Shown here in pieces: positions 43,297 to 56,742 of a DNA stretch of 64,000 nucleotides. A program made the position numbers and the translations under genes. The notes under the pieces were generated by a model. The model saw nothing but the letters and a program-made list of their open reading frames with translations. It was not told where the DNA came from and did not search any database. How positions within the stretch are numbered: position 1 is the stretch's first letter; each line of letters starts with the position of its first letter. Location: the NCBI RefSeq assembly GCF_004124275.1, contig NZ_CP027218.1, positions 186,001-250,000 of the forward strand, given 5' to 3'. The DNA is from Pseudomonas sp. DTU12.3. GTDB taxonomy: Bacteria > Pseudomonadota > Gammaproteobacteria > Pseudomonadales > Pseudomonadaceae.

Positions 43297-44667
43297 TTAT
43301 TTACCGATACAGAAGCTGGAAAAGATCCGTCCCAGCAGATCATCAGAGCTGAATGCCCCGGTGATTTCGCCTAGAGAGTGCTGAGCCTGACGCAGGTCTT
43401 CGGCCAGCAACTCACCGGCACCCGCCAGAGTCAGTTGTGCGCGACCGTGTTCAAGAGCTGCGCTGGCGTGGCGCAACGCTTCCAGGTGGCGGCGGCGAGC
43501 GCTGAAACTGCTTTCAGACGTCTGCTCGTAGCCCATGCAGGCTTTGAGATGGTCGCGCAACAGATCCAGCCCTTCACCGGCTGATTTGGCGCTCAAACTG
43601 ATCGTAACATGGCCATCTTCACTGGTTTCCAGGGCAATTGCTTCCCCGGTCAAATCGGCTTTATTACGGATCAGGGTAACTTTTGCCGGATCCGGGCGGG
43701 TTTCGAGGAATTCCGGCCACAACGCAAACGGATCGAGCGCTTCCGGTGCGGTTGCATCGACTACCAGCAAAACCCGATCGGCTTCACCGATGGCTTTCAG
43801 CGCCCGCTCGACGCCGATCTTTTCCACCTGATCGTCGGTATCACGTAAGCCTGCAGTATCGACAACGTGCAGCGGCATGCCGTCGATGTGAATATGTTCC
43901 CGCAGGATGTCCCGTGTAGTGCCGGCAATCTCGGTAACAATCGCCGCTTCACGTCCGGCCAGGGCATTGAGCAGGCTCGATTTACCAGCGTTCGGACGGC
44001 CGGCAATTACCACCGTCATGCCATCTCTTAGCAAAGCACCCTGCCCGGCTTCGCGCAGCACAGTGGATAACTCACTGCGAACTTTGTCGAGCATGCTCAA
44101 AACATGACCATCGGCGAGAAAGTCGATTTCTTCTTCCGGGAAGTCGATGGCGGCTTCGACGTAGATACGCAACCCGATCAGCTGTTCGGTGAGGTTATGC
44201 ACACGCTGGGAAAAAGCGCCTTGTAATGAGCGCAATGCATTGCGCGCAGCCTGTGCAGAACTGGCTTCGATCAAATCGGCAATCGCCTCGGCCTGTGCCA
44301 GGTCGAGTTTGTCATTGAGGAACGCGCGTTCGCTGAATTCCCCCGGACGCGCCAGACGGCAGCCCAGTTCCAGACAACGTTTGAGCAACATATCCAGAAC
44401 GATCGGGCCGCCGTGGCCCTGCAGTTCCAGCACGTCTTCACCGGTGAACGAGTTCGGCCCCGGGAAATACAGCGCCAGACCTTCATCGAGCACTTGCTGG
44501 TCATCACTGAAAAACGGCCCGTAATGGGCGTAACGCGGTTTCAGTGCGCGGCCGCTGATGGCTTGTGCGGCAACGCTGGCCAGTGGCCCGGAAATACGGA
44601 CGATGCCGACACCGCCGCGACCTTGAGCGGTGGCGACAGCAGCGATGGTTTCACGAGGTACGCTCAT
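43297..44667 (-). CDS. mnmE: tRNA modification GTPase MnmE (TrmE)
   Basis: 456 aa from ATG 44667 ([20 protein letters not shown]). Domain order: N-terminal folate-binding domain, helical domain, inserted G domain (P-loop [23 protein letters not shown]), and C-terminal end FCIGK with the catalytic Cys. It works with MnmG on tRNA U34 as an alpha2beta2 complex. It follows the yidC operon terminator on the same strand. Confidence 0.97.
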   Translation of the reverse strand: MSVPRETIAAVATAQGRGGVGIVRISGPLASVAAQAISGRALKPRYAHYGPFFSDDQQVLDEGLALYFPGPNSFTGEDVLELQGHGGPIVLDMLLKRCLELGCRLARPGEFSERAFLNDKLDLAQAEAIADLIEASSAQAARNALRSLQGAFSQRVHNLTEQLIGLRIYVEAAIDFPEEEIDFLADGHVLSMLDKVRSELSTVLREAGQGALLRDGMTVVIAGRPNAGKSSLLNALAGREAAIVTEIAGTTRDILREHIHIDGMPLHVVDTAGLRDTDDQVEKIGVERALKAIGEADRVLLVVDATAPEALDPFALWPEFLETRPDPAKVTLIRNKADLTGEAIALETSEDGHVTISLSAKSAGEGLDLLRDHLKACMGYEQTSESSFSARRRHLEALRHASAALEHGRAQLTLAGAGELLAEDLRQAQHSLGEITGAFSSDDLLGRIFSSFCIGK

Positions 44668-44699
44668 TAACCGGAATCCAGACAAAAATGACAGATAGC

Positions 44700-44724
44700 A
44701 AAACGCCCCACTAGGGGGCGTTTT
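44700..44724 (-). terminator. Terminator after yidC
   Basis: AAACGCCCC-ACTAG-GGGGCGTTTT forms a stem of 8-9 bp with A/T-tracts on both sides. It lies 23 bp past the yidC stop, between yidC and mnmE, ending the rpmH-rnpA-yidD-yidC transcript. Confidence 0.88.
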
Positions 44725-44746
44725 GAGTGGTTATCCACAGTGTAAA

Positions 44747-46426
44747 TCAAGCGGCTGCTTTGGTAGCCCGTTCGATCTTACGCGTGATGTACCACTGTTG
44801 GGTGATGGACAGGCAGTTGTTCACTACCCAGTACAGCACCAGACCCGCCGGGAACCACAGGAAGAAGAAGGTGAAGATGATTGGCATCATTTTCATGACC
44901 TTCGCCTGCATCGGATCCGGAGGAGTCGGGTTCAACTGCTGCTGGATGAACATGGTTGCGCCCATGATGATCGGCAGAATGAAGAACGGATCCTTGATCG
45001 ACAGGTCAGTGATCCACAGCATGAACGGCGCTTGGCGCATTTCCACGCTTTCCAGCAGAACCCAGTACAGCGAGAGGAAAACCGGCATCTGCACGAGGAT
45101 CGGCAAGCAGCCGCCCAGCGGATTGATCTTCTCTTTCTTGTAGAGCTCCATCATGGATTGCGACATTTTCTGCCGGTCATCGCCATGCTGTTCTTTCAGT
45201 GCAGCCAGTTTCGGTGCAACGGCACGCATGCGCGCCATCGATTTGTAGCTGGCAGCCGACAGAGGGAAGAACAGACCCTTGATCAGCATGGTCAGGAAAA
45301 TGATCGACCAGCCCCAGTTACCGACGATGGCGTGGATGTGTTGCAGCAGCCAGAAGATTGGCTGGGCAATGAACCACAGAATGCCGTAGTCGACGGTCAG
45401 TTCCAGACCTGGGGACAACTGTTTCAGCACAGCCTGGCTTTTCGGACCGGCGTACAGCACAGCGCTTGTTTCAACTTTGGCACCCGGAGCAGCGGTCAGT
45501 GTCGGACCGGTGTAACCGATGATGTAGTTGCCTTTGCTGTCTTTACGGGTCTGGACGACATTGTTTTCGCCCTTCGCCGGAATCCATGCAGTCACGAAGT
45601 AGTGTTGCAGCCAGGCTACCCAACCACCGGTGACTGTTTCTTTCAGCTGCGCCTTGTCCATGTCCTTCATGGACACTTTCTTGTACGGCTCCGAACTTGT
45701 CCACAGGGCGGCGCCCAGGTAAGTCGCGGTGCCAGTAGCGGTTGTGGACGAAGGATCGGCGCTGTTATCGCGCTTCAACTGAGCAAACATCGCGCCGTTC
45801 CAGGGCTGAGCGCTCTGGTTATCCACAATGTAGGAAACAGCTACGTCATACAGGCCGCGTTTCAGAGTGAAACGCTTGATGTAATTGACGCCGTCCTTGC
45901 TGAACTTCAGGTCTACGACCAGTTGGTCCTGACCGTCAGCCAGTTGATAAGTCTTCTTCTCCGAGGAGTAAACCGGACGACCGGCAGGATTTGCATCCGG
46001 GCCATTGGTGCCGATCAGACCGCTTTGTGCCAGATAAACACGTTCGCCGCCGTTATCGAACAGCTGAAACGGAACATCAGGACGATCCTGACGACGTGGA
46101 TACAGAGGCAAGGTCAGTTGGGCAACGTCGCCACCTTGTGGATCGATCGCGAGATCGAGCACGTCGGTTTTGATCTGGATCAGATCCTTGCTGGCGGCTA
46201 CCGGTGTTTCGGCAGGTGCGCTGGTATCGCTAGCGGCGCGCGGAATATCGTCACTGGCGGCAGCATTATTGCCAGTGGCGGTGTCCGGCAAACCGGATGT
46301 AGTCGTACTGGAAGCAACATTCTGAGTCGGCAGGGCAGCCTGACCGTAGTCCTGGTTCCATTTAAGGACCATAACGTAGGCCACGATTGCCAGGGCGACG
46401 ATCAGGATCGTGCGTTTGATATCCAT
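44747..46426 (-). CDS. yidC: Membrane protein insertase YidC
   Basis: 559 aa. The N-terminal membrane helix (TILIVALAIVAYVMVLKW) is followed by a large periplasmic domain (about 60-340), then the conserved five-helix insertase core with WSIIFLTMLIKGLFFPLS and GGCLPILVQMPVFLSLYWVL. The core carries the positive residue (Arg in SMARMRAVAPK region) and a basic tail. It inserts proteins, including the F1Fo c subunit encoded nearby, into the inner membrane. It is 2 bp downstream of yidD. Confidence 0.97.
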   Translation of the reverse strand: MDIKRTILIVALAIVAYVMVLKWNQDYGQAALPTQNVASSTTTSGLPDTATGNNAAASDDIPRAASDTSAPAETPVAASKDLIQIKTDVLDLAIDPQGGDVAQLTLPLYPRRQDRPDVPFQLFDNGGERVYLAQSGLIGTNGPDANPAGRPVYSSEKKTYQLADGQDQLVVDLKFSKDGVNYIKRFTLKRGLYDVAVSYIVDNQSAQPWNGAMFAQLKRDNSADPSSTTATGTATYLGAALWTSSEPYKKVSMKDMDKAQLKETVTGGWVAWLQHYFVTAWIPAKGENNVVQTRKDSKGNYIIGYTGPTLTAAPGAKVETSAVLYAGPKSQAVLKQLSPGLELTVDYGILWFIAQPIFWLLQHIHAIVGNWGWSIIFLTMLIKGLFFPLSAASYKSMARMRAVAPKLAALKEQHGDDRQKMSQSMMELYKKEKINPLGGCLPILVQMPVFLSLYWVLLESVEMRQAPFMLWITDLSIKDPFFILPIIMGATMFIQQQLNPTPPDPMQAKVMKMMPIIFTFFFLWFPAGLVLYWVVNNCLSITQQWYITRKIERATKAAA

Positions 46427-46428
46427 GA

Positions 46429-46674
46429 TTACTCGGCCATCGAAGAAGAACGGGAGGTAGGGATAGGTGGAACCGGGTCATAACCACCGGGATTCCACGG
46501 ATGACAGCGACCTAAACGACGAAAGGTCAGCCAGCCACCGCGCAGAAGGCCATGATTTTCAATGGCTTCATACGCGTAGCAGGAACAACTGGGGTAGAAA
46601 CGACAATGACTGGCCATCAAAGGACTAATGGCATAGCGATAAAACTGGATCGGAACGAGGGCCAGTTTACGCAT
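46429..46674 (-). CDS. yidD: Membrane protein insertion efficiency factor YidD
   Basis: 81 aa. The motif [20 protein letters not shown] with [13 protein letters not shown] and [15 protein letters not shown] is the complete YidD (haemolysin-alpha-like) signature, including its cysteines. It is a small amphipathic inner-membrane-associated protein that helps YidC. It overlaps the rnpA end by 8 nt and leads into yidC. Confidence 0.95.
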   Translation of the reverse strand: MRKLALVPIQFYRYAISPLMASHCRFYPSCSCYAYEAIENHGLLRGGWLTFRRLGRCHPWNPGGYDPVPPIPTSRSSSMAE

Positions 46675-47068
46675 CAGGACTGTCTACCCCTACAGTTTCG
46701 GTTTTGACTTCTGGAACTGGCTTGCTGCGTGCCAGACGCTTCCAGAGCTTGCCGAAATGCTGAATCAATTCGGGGTTTTCTACATCGCCCAGACCTTTGC
46801 GCGCGACGATAACGATATCCCAGCCGACCAGTGAATCCTGGTGCAGACGGAATGATTCGCGCATCAAACGTTTGAGTCGATTGCGCTCAACGGAGAGCTT
46901 TACGCTCTTTTTCCCGATAACCAGCCCGAGACGGGGGTGATCAAGATCGTTGTTGCGTGCAAGGAGCAGGAGATTTTTCCCCGGAACCTTGCCGGTAGGG
47001 GAGTCAAAGACTGCCTTGAAATGCCGGGGGGTTAGCAGACGCTTCTCCCGACTGAAGTCCTGACTCAC
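46667..47068 (-). CDS. rnpA: Ribonuclease P protein component
   Basis: 133 aa from the GTG at 47068 ([20 protein letters not shown]). The reading frame stays open upstream into rpmH, and GGAG directly abuts the GTG, so the exact start is uncertain. The RNR signature [19 protein letters not shown] is intact. It binds the RNase P RNA and helps mature tRNA 5' ends. It is coupled to rpmH (16 bp gap) and yidD (overlap). Confidence 0.93.
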   Translation of the reverse strand: MSQDFSREKRLLTPRHFKAVFDSPTGKVPGKNLLLLARNNDLDHPRLGLVIGKKSVKLSVERNRLKRLMRESFRLHQDSLVGWDIVIVARKGLGDVENPELIQHFGKLWKRLARSKPVPEVKTETVGVDSPDA

Positions 47069-47084
47069 CTCCAGTACCGGATTA

Positions 47085-47219
47085 TCAAACTGCCAGACGC
47101 GCACGACCTTTGGCCCGGCGACGCGACAGGACTGCACGGCCGTTCTTGGTAGCCATGCGAGCACGGAAACCGTGGGTACGGGCGCGTTTGATAGTGCTTG
47201 GTTGGAAAGTACGTTTCAT
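47085..47219 (-). CDS. rpmH: 50S ribosomal protein L34
   Basis: 44 aa, highly basic: [20 protein letters not shown], then [20 protein letters not shown]. This is the complete L34 family protein. It is the first gene of the rpmH-rnpA-yidD-yidC operon, whose promoter and oriC lie immediately upstream. Confidence 0.97.
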   Translation of the reverse strand: MKRTFQPSTIKRARTHGFRARMATKNGRAVLSRRRAKGRARLAV

Positions 47220-47280
47220 TGTCGTGTTACCTGGTTCGTCCACAACGGGCCGGAATGGCCCCCGTTTTAAGAGACCGGGG

Positions 47281-47309
47281 ATTCTAGAGAAAGCAAGCCT
47301 TCAGGTCAA
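47281..47309 (-). promoter_or_regulatory. Sigma70 promoter of the rpmH operon
   Basis: On the minus strand TTGACC, a 17-bp spacer and TAGAAT stand about 62 bp upstream of rpmH, a near-consensus promoter for a highly expressed gene. Confidence 0.8.
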
Positions 47310-47325
47310 TTTCCAACCAGCGTTT

Positions 47326-47786
47326 CCTTATAAATAGATCTCGATGCCTTCTTGGGCTGACAGCCTGTTCGCCAAATATAAAAATAAAGAAGGGAATTAT
47401 TTAAAGCTTTTCTGTAAAGCTTATAAAAGCTAGGGCCACCATCTTCTGTGGATAACTACTCTCAGGCCTTGTTTAACCTGATGTACAGAGGATGACAACT
47501 ACAGTGGAAAACCGTGTTCAGCCTGTGCTGCACTGTCGGATAACCTGTGTGTGGAATGGGCTGTTATCCACAGGCAGGTTATCCACCGAGTTCAACCCCC
47601 AGTTGTCCAGTGCCCTTAGAGCGGGTTATCCACAGAGCTTATTCACACACCGTTGGTCGCTTTGTTGTCATTTAACGCATTGATAAATCATGCGCAGCGG
47701 ACTACCTGCATGTGGATAAGTGGGCGGCTCGCCGCTACAATGGCCGCTTGTTTTTGCCTCACCGGCTTTCAACTTAGGGGATATCC
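47326..47786. other. oriC: Chromosomal replication origin oriC (rpmH-dnaA intergenic region)
   Basis: An A/T-rich segment (about 47326-47435) is followed by a DnaA-box cluster. Exact TTATCCACA 9-mers occur at 47447 (-), 47564 (+), 47626 (+) and 47711 (-), with single-mismatch copies near 47534, 47579 and 47639. Position between rpmH and dnaA, box number and adjacent unwinding-type sequence match the Pseudomonas oriC. No gene lies here. Confidence 0.9.
47713..47741 (+). promoter_or_regulatory. Candidate dnaA promoter overlapping a DnaA box
   Basis: TGGATA, a 17-bp spacer and TACAAT precede dnaA by about 45 bp. The -35 hexamer lies inside the exact DnaA box at 47711-47719, an arrangement that would let DnaA repress its own gene. 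Confidence 0.55.
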
Positions 47787-49313
47787 GTGTCAGTGGAACT
47801 TTGGCAGCAGTGCGTGGAGCTTTTGCGCGAGGAGCTGCCTGCCCAACAATTCAACACCTGGATCCGTCCACTACAGGTCGAAGCCGAAGGCGACGAGTTG
47901 CGCGTCTACGCACCGAACCGTTTTGTGCTGGACTGGGTCAACGAAAAGTACCTGGGCCGCGTCCTTGAACTGCTGGATGAGCATGGCGACGGCATGGCGC
48001 CGGCGCTTTCCTTATTAATAGGCAGCAAACGCAGCTCGGCCCCACGTGCCGCACCGAATGCACCGCTGGCTGCCGCACAGGTTTCCCAGGCCCAGGTAAA
48101 CACGGGCGCGCCTGCAAATACGCCTGCTCCTGTGTCAACGCCTGCGCCGGCCAAGCGCTCGACGCAGAAATCCGTTGAAATCAGTGACGAGCCATCGCGT
48201 GACAGCTTCGATCCGATGTCCGGTGCTGCGTCACAACAGGCCCCGGTCCGCGCAGAACAGCGCACCGTGCAGGTCGAAGGCGCGCTCAAGCACACCAGTT
48301 ACCTGAACCGCACCTTCACCTTCGAGAATTTCGTCGAAGGTAAATCCAACCAGCTCGCCCGCGCGGCGGCCTGGCAAGTGGCGGACAACCCGAAGCACGG
48401 CTACAACCCGCTGTTCCTTTATGGTGGCGTCGGCCTGGGTAAAACTCACTTGATGCACGCGGTGGGTAACCATCTATTAAAGAAGAACCCGAATGCCAAG
48501 GTCGTGTACCTGCATTCCGAGCGTTTCGTGGCCGACATGGTCAAGGCGCTGCAACTGAACGCGATCAACGAGTTCAAGCGTTTCTACCGTTCGGTGGATG
48601 CTTTGCTGATCGACGACATTCAGTTCTTCGCCCGCAAGGAGCGTTCGCAGGAAGAGTTTTTCCACACCTTCAACGCCCTGCTTGAAGGTGGCCAGCAGGT
48701 CATTCTCACCAGTGACCGCTACCCGAAAGAAATCGAAGGCCTTGAAGAGCGCCTCAAATCCCGCTTCGGCTGGGGTCTGACGGTTGCCGTCGAGCCGCCG
48801 GAGCTGGAAACCCGCGTGGCGATCTTGATGAAGAAGGCCGACCAGGCCAAAGTCGACTTGCCGCACGACGCCGCGTTCTTCATTGCCCAACGCATTCGCT
48901 CCAACGTCCGTGAGCTGGAAGGCGCGCTGAAGCGCGTGATCGCCCACTCGCACTTCATGGGCCGCGACATCACCATCGAGCTGATTCGCGAATCCCTGAA
49001 AGACCTGTTGGCATTGCAGGACAAACTGGTCTCTGTGGATAACATTCAGCGCACCGTCGCCGAGTACTACAAGATCAAGATCTCGGACTTGCTGTCCAAG
49101 CGCCGCTCGCGCTCGGTAGCACGCCCGCGTCAGGTGGCCATGGCGTTGTCCAAGGAACTGACCAACCACAGCCTGCCGGAAATCGGTGATGTGTTTGGTG
49201 GCCGTGACCACACCACCGTGTTGCACGCCTGCCGCAAGATCAACGAACTTAAGGAATCCGACGCGGACATCCGCGAGGACTACAAGAACCTGCTGCGTAC
49301 ACTGACCACTTGA
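47787..49313 (+). CDS. dnaA: Chromosomal replication initiator DnaA
   Basis: 508 aa from GTG 47787 ([20 protein letters not shown]). Domain I is at residues 1-85 and a Pro/Ala-rich linker at about 90-165. The AAA+ domain III has Walker [10 protein letters not shown] and Walker [10 protein letters not shown]. Domain IV carries the DNA-binding signature [17 protein letters not shown]. It binds TTATCCACA boxes in oriC. A further exact box lies inside the gene at 49034-49042. Confidence 0.98.
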   Translation: MSVELWQQCVELLREELPAQQFNTWIRPLQVEAEGDELRVYAPNRFVLDWVNEKYLGRVLELLDEHGDGMAPALSLLIGSKRSSAPRAAPNAPLAAAQVSQAQVNTGAPANTPAPVSTPAPAKRSTQKSVEISDEPSRDSFDPMSGAASQQAPVRAEQRTVQVEGALKHTSYLNRTFTFENFVEGKSNQLARAAAWQVADNPKHGYNPLFLYGGVGLGKTHLMHAVGNHLLKKNPNAKVVYLHSERFVADMVKALQLNAINEFKRFYRSVDALLIDDIQFFARKERSQEEFFHTFNALLEGGQQVILTSDRYPKEIEGLEERLKSRFGWGLTVAVEPPELETRVAILMKKADQAKVDLPHDAAFFIAQRIRSNVRELEGALKRVIAHSHFMGRDITIELIRESLKDLLALQDKLVSVDNIQRTVAEYYKIKISDLLSKRRSRSVARPRQVAMALSKELTNHSLPEIGDVFGGRDHTTVLHACRKINELKESDADIREDYKNLLRTLTT

Positions 49314-49352
49314 TGAACACCAGCGCAGCTTATTAAGGCAAGGGACTAGACC

Positions 49353-50456
49353 ATGCATTTCACCATTCAACGCGAAGCCCTGTTGAAACCCCTGCAACTG
49401 GTCGCAGGCGTCGTCGAGCGTCGACAGACCTTGCCGGTACTGTCCAACGTGCTGTTGGTAGTCGAAGGCCAGCAACTGTCGCTGACCGGTACCGACCTGG
49501 AAGTCGAACTGGTCGGTCGTGTGCAACTTGAGGAGCCAGCTGAGACAGGTTCCATCACCGTGCCTGCGCGCAAGCTGATGGACATCTGCAAAAGCCTGCC
49601 CAACGACGCGCTGATCGACATCAAGGTCGACGAGCAGAAGCTGGTCGTGAAGGCTGGCCGTAGCCGCTTCACCCTGTCGACCCTGCCAGCCAACGACTTC
49701 CCGACCGTTGAAGAAGGTCCGGGTTCGCTGACTTGCAGCCTTGAGCAAAGCAAACTGCGACGTTTGATCGAACGCACCAGCTTCGCCATGGCCCAGCAGG
49801 ACGTGCGTTATTACCTCAACGGCATGCTGCTGGAAGTTTCCGAAGGCATCATCCGTGCTGTGGCCACTGACGGTCACCGTCTGGCCATGTGCTCGATGAA
49901 AGCCGATATCGGCCAGCCGGATCGCCATCAGGTGATCGTGCCGCGCAAAGGTATTCTCGAACTGGCGCGTCTGCTCACCGAGCCGGACGGCAACGTCAGC
50001 ATCGTGCTGGGTCAGCACCACATCCGTGCGACCACCGGTGAATTCACCTTCACCTCGAAACTGGTCGACGGCAAATTCCCGGATTACGAGCGCGTTCTGC
50101 CGAAGGGCGGCGACAAGCTGGTATTGGGCGATCGTCAGGCTCTGCGTGAAGCGTTCAGCCGTACCGCGATTCTGTCCAACGAGAAGTACCGTGGTATCCG
50201 TCTGCAACTGGCCAGCGGTCAGTTGAAGATCCAGGCTAACAACCCGGAGCAGGAAGAAGCAGAAGAAGAAGTGGGCGTTGAATACAACGGCGGCTCGCTG
50301 GAAATCGGCTTCAACGTGAGCTATCTGCTCGACGTGCTGGGCGTGATGACCACCGAGCAGGTTCGTCTAATCCTGTCCGACTCTAACAGCAGTGCGCTGG
50401 TGCAAGAGTCCGACAACGACGATTCGGCTTACGTTGTCATGCCGATGCGTCTGTAA
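49353..50456 (+). CDS. dnaN: DNA polymerase III beta sliding clamp
   Basis: 367 aa, standard length; three clamp domains are present (QRREALLKPLQLVAGVVERR-type start, RYYLNGMLLEVSEGIIRAVA, C-terminal YVVMPMRL). It forms the ring dimer that tethers Pol III to DNA. It is 39 bp after dnaA with the usual dnaA-dnaN-recF-gyrB order. Confidence 0.98.
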   Translation: MHFTIQREALLKPLQLVAGVVERRQTLPVLSNVLLVVEGQQLSLTGTDLEVELVGRVQLEEPAETGSITVPARKLMDICKSLPNDALIDIKVDEQKLVVKAGRSRFTLSTLPANDFPTVEEGPGSLTCSLEQSKLRRLIERTSFAMAQQDVRYYLNGMLLEVSEGIIRAVATDGHRLAMCSMKADIGQPDRHQVIVPRKGILELARLLTEPDGNVSIVLGQHHIRATTGEFTFTSKLVDGKFPDYERVLPKGGDKLVLGDRQALREAFSRTAILSNEKYRGIRLQLASGQLKIQANNPEQEEAEEEVGVEYNGGSLEIGFNVSYLLDVLGVMTTEQVRLILSDSNSSALVQESDNDDSAYVVMPMRL

Positions 50457-50470
50457 TCAGCTGACCCTGG

Positions 50471-53997
<3,527 letters not shown>

Positions 53998-54030
53998 TCC
54001 TCGGGCAAATCGTAAAGAAAAATGAAAAAG

Positions 54031-54059
54031 CCCGGTGAATTCTATTCACCGGGTTTTTT
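54031..54059 (+). terminator. Rho-independent terminator of the dnaA-gyrB cluster
   Basis: CCCGGTGAAT-TCT-ATTCACCGGG followed by T6 gives a perfect 10-bp stem, 33 bp after the gyrB stop. Confidence 0.95.
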
Positions 54060-54157
54060 ATGGCTAGTCGATGCTGGCAGGCCAATCACTTTTCGCTAGC
54101 CAGCGAACCATTTTGTTGATTGCAACAATATGGTTCAAGCTTTCGGAGGCACTAGAG

Positions 54158-54874
54158 TCAGCTCCCTGTCGCCACACTCTCCAACCGATACCCATACCCA
54201 TAAATCGTCAACAACTGCCAACCCCGATCCGCCGTCAGCCCAAGTTTGTTCCGCAGCCGATAGATATGCGTATCCAACGGCCGCGACGACGCCATCTCCT
54301 CATGCGGCCAGAACCGTTCATACAGATAATCCCGCGACAACGGTCGGCCCAGGTTGCTGAACAAACACCGCGCCAGTCGATATTCACGCTCGGTCATGAC
54401 AATCGGCTTTCCCTCGCGGGTGACAGTCAGCTCAGCGTCATCAAACGTCAGATCGTTAAAGCTCAGCACTTCCGTCGCCGCCGCACGTTGCTGGCTATGC
54501 CGCCGCAATACCGCAGCCACCCGCGCCTTCAGCTCATTCGGCCGAAACGGCTTGCTCACATAATCATCAGCCCCGGCATTCAACGCTTGGACGATATCGC
54601 TCTCGCCATCGCGGCTGGTGAGCATGATCGCCGCCGGTGGCGCTTCCATGTGTTCGCGGGTCCAGCGCAGCAGGGCCAGGCCGGTGAGGTCGGGCAGTTG
54701 CCAGTCGAGGATCAGCAGGTCGAAGGTTTCCCGGCGCAGTTGCCGTAGCAGGTCTTCACCGCGCTCAAAGCTGTGCAACGACCACGGCTGTTCGCCAGCG
54801 TCGGCCATTTGCTGCAGGGTTTGCTCGACCCGGCGCAGTTCGGCGGGTTCGTCGTCCAGTATCGCAACGCGCAT
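54158..54874 (-). CDS. OmpR-family response regulator
   Basis: 238 aa from ATG 54874 with AAGGAA upstream. The receiver domain (1-125) has acidic DDEP, phospho-acceptor in LLILDWQLPDLTG, MLTSRD and the Lys in YVSKPFRPNE. The winged-helix DNA-binding domain (about 140-235) has LTEREYRLARCLFSN-like and RPLDTHIYRLRNKLGL segments. It is divergent from the sensor kinase gene, so the shared 167-bp region probably carries both promoters. Target genes unknown; I do not recognise a named homolog. Confidence 0.9.
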   Translation of the reverse strand: MRVAILDDEPAELRRVEQTLQQMADAGEQPWSLHSFERGEDLLRQLRRETFDLLILDWQLPDLTGLALLRWTREHMEAPPAAIMLTSRDGESDIVQALNAGADDYVSKPFRPNELKARVAAVLRRHSQQRAAATEVLSFNDLTFDDAELTVTREGKPIVMTEREYRLARCLFSNLGRPLSRDYLYERFWPHEEMASSRPLDTHIYRLRNKLGLTADRGWQLLTIYGYGYRLESVATGS

Positions 54875-55041
54875 ACGCGGTGATTCCTTGTTGCTTGGGC
54901 AGTTGGCGGACAACCATAGTCGCTCGGCCCTCGCTATGAAAGTAAGCAGCCGCCGTCGGTCGACGTCCGCTATGATTCTTCGGTCTACGTCTCAGACCTG
55001 TGGCCTATGAAACCATTCACACTGCCCTGCCCTTTTTCCAC

Positions 55042-56574
55042 ATGAACCATGATCGTCGGCGTGAAAGCCGAGAGCCGAGCCAGGTGCAACGCCTGTTTCG
55101 CCAGTTGGTGCGCGAATGGTTGTGGATAAGTCTAGTGCTGTTGCCGCTGACTGCGCTGTTGTCTTATCGCGCACAGATCAACTTGCACGATGCGTCTCCC
55201 GCCATGGGCGCCTTGTTATCGGTCGCCTTGGTGGCCGGCAGTCTTGGCCTGCTGTTGTGGCGTCCGCGCTGGGCACTGTGGGTCACGTTGATTGGCATGG
55301 CGTGCGCGTTGCTGGCCAGTGCAGGTTTAGCGGAAATGCGCCGTTGGTGGTCGCCGACACCTGCAGTGCTGGGCATGTTGTTCGGTTATCTGATCTGGAA
55401 CTGGCGGCGCCTGAGCGTGGTGCTGACCTATTTCGGCTGGGAACTGGCACGGCTGGACAACGAACCGAAGGTTTTCCCCGAACGCCGTCGCTCGCAATTC
55501 ACCGGGGCTGACCGTTTGCAGGGCCAGATCATGGCGCTTGAGCAAGCCATGAGCCGAACCCGCGATACCCGTCGGTTTATTGCCGACGGCCTGGAATACC
55601 TGCCGGTTGCCACATTGATCAGCGATCCCAAAGGACAGATCCTGTTGGGCAATCGCAAGGCTCGCCAGCTCTTCGATAACAACCTGGTGGGGGATGACGT
55701 CCTTGCACAACTCGCACGTCTTGGTTACCCGGAGTTATCCACAGAGCAGCGTCCGCCATTGTCCGCCCTGCCGCTGTTGGAGTTTTGCGATCACAAGGAG
55801 CGCAGCCTGCGTCTGGAGCGGGCCGCCCTGCTGCCGGTAGACGGTGACACGCCGATCGGTTGGCTGCTGAGTCTCACCGACCTCAGTGCTGAACGCGCGG
55901 CCGAGGAGCAACGCAGTGTGTTGTTGCGCTTTCTTTCCCACGACCTGCGCGCGCCGCACTCTGCCATCCTCGCCTTGCTCGATGTGCACCGTCATCAAGT
56001 CGGGGCCGATGCGCCGTTGTTCGAACAAATCGAACGCCAGGTGCGTCGTGCGCTGGATCTGACCGACGGTTTTGTTCTGCTGGCGCGGGCTGAGTCCGAG
56101 GCGTACCAATTTCAGCCGACGCTGTTCGCGATGCTGGTGCTGGATGTGCTGGATCAGGCGTTGCCCATCGCCCAGCAGAAACGCATCGAGCTGCTGCATG
56201 ACATGGATGAGGAATCGCAGGAACGCCTGATCAATGCTGACCAAGGCTTGCTGACCCGCGCGCTGTTCAACCTTTTGGAGAACGCGATCAAGTACAGCCT
56301 GGCCGACACCACGATCACCCTGCGCGTCTGTTGCCGCGAGGAGTGGTTGCACTGTGAATTGATCGATCAAGGCAAAGGCATCTCATCCGAAGAGTTGCCC
56401 GACCTGTTCAGCCAATATCGACGCTTTTCTTCCGCGCAAGGCATCGACGGCGTTGGTCTAGGCCTGTCGATGGTCAAAGCGGTGGTCGACCACCATGGCG
56501 GCAAAATCGAATGCCTGAGCGTGGTTGATCAAGGCACCACGTTCCTATTTGAGTTGCCGCTGATTCACGAGTGA
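55042..56574 (+). CDS. Membrane sensor histidine kinase
   Basis: 510 aa from ATG 55042; an in-frame GTG at 55000 is possible and neither has a clear SD. Four hydrophobic segments lie in residues about 25-125 with short loops. A PAS-like segment follows (about 170-235, LEYLPVATLISDPKGQILLG), then the H-box FLSHDLRAPHSAILALLDVH and the HATPase domain (FNLLENAIKYS; GKGISSEELPDLFSQYRRFS; GVGLGLSMVKAVVDHHGGKI). The lack of a large periplasmic domain suggests sensing in the membrane or cytoplasm. It pairs with the divergent OmpR-type regulator. Confidence 0.9.
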   Translation: MNHDRRRESREPSQVQRLFRQLVREWLWISLVLLPLTALLSYRAQINLHDASPAMGALLSVALVAGSLGLLLWRPRWALWVTLIGMACALLASAGLAEMRRWWSPTPAVLGMLFGYLIWNWRRLSVVLTYFGWELARLDNEPKVFPERRRSQFTGADRLQGQIMALEQAMSRTRDTRRFIADGLEYLPVATLISDPKGQILLGNRKARQLFDNNLVGDDVLAQLARLGYPELSTEQRPPLSALPLLEFCDHKERSLRLERAALLPVDGDTPIGWLLSLTDLSAERAAEEQRSVLLRFLSHDLRAPHSAILALLDVHRHQVGADAPLFEQIERQVRRALDLTDGFVLLARAESEAYQFQPTLFAMLVLDVLDQALPIAQQKRIELLHDMDEESQERLINADQGLLTRALFNLLENAIKYSLADTTITLRVCCREEWLHCELIDQGKGISSEELPDLFSQYRRFSSAQGIDGVGLGLSMVKAVVDHHGGKIECLSVVDQGTTFLFELPLIHE

Positions 56575-56589
56575 ACAGGCACAAAAAAA

Positions 56590-56613
56590 CCGGCTATATC
56601 GGCCGGCTTTTTT
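56590..56613 (+). terminator. Probable terminator after the sensor kinase
   Basis: CCGGC-TATATCG-GCCGG plus a T-run (with an A-run upstream), 15 bp past the kinase stop. The stem is short but GC-rich. Confidence 0.65.
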
Positions 56614-56742
56614 ACATCCTAAAAAAACTTATGCACCTTTTACGGTCTTTTATGAGCTTGAGAAATATATAAGTAAATCAATTACTTAATATCAATAATC
56701 AGGCCTTTTCAGCAAAACCGTACACAGGTTATCCACAAAATC
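56614..56742. other. A/T-rich spacer with palindrome and DnaA box
   Basis: This region is strongly A/T-rich for this genome. It contains AAGTAA-ATCAA-TTACTT (56671-56687) and an exact TTATCCACA box at 56729-56737, just before the convergent plsC stop. No gene is seen. Confidence 0.45.
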
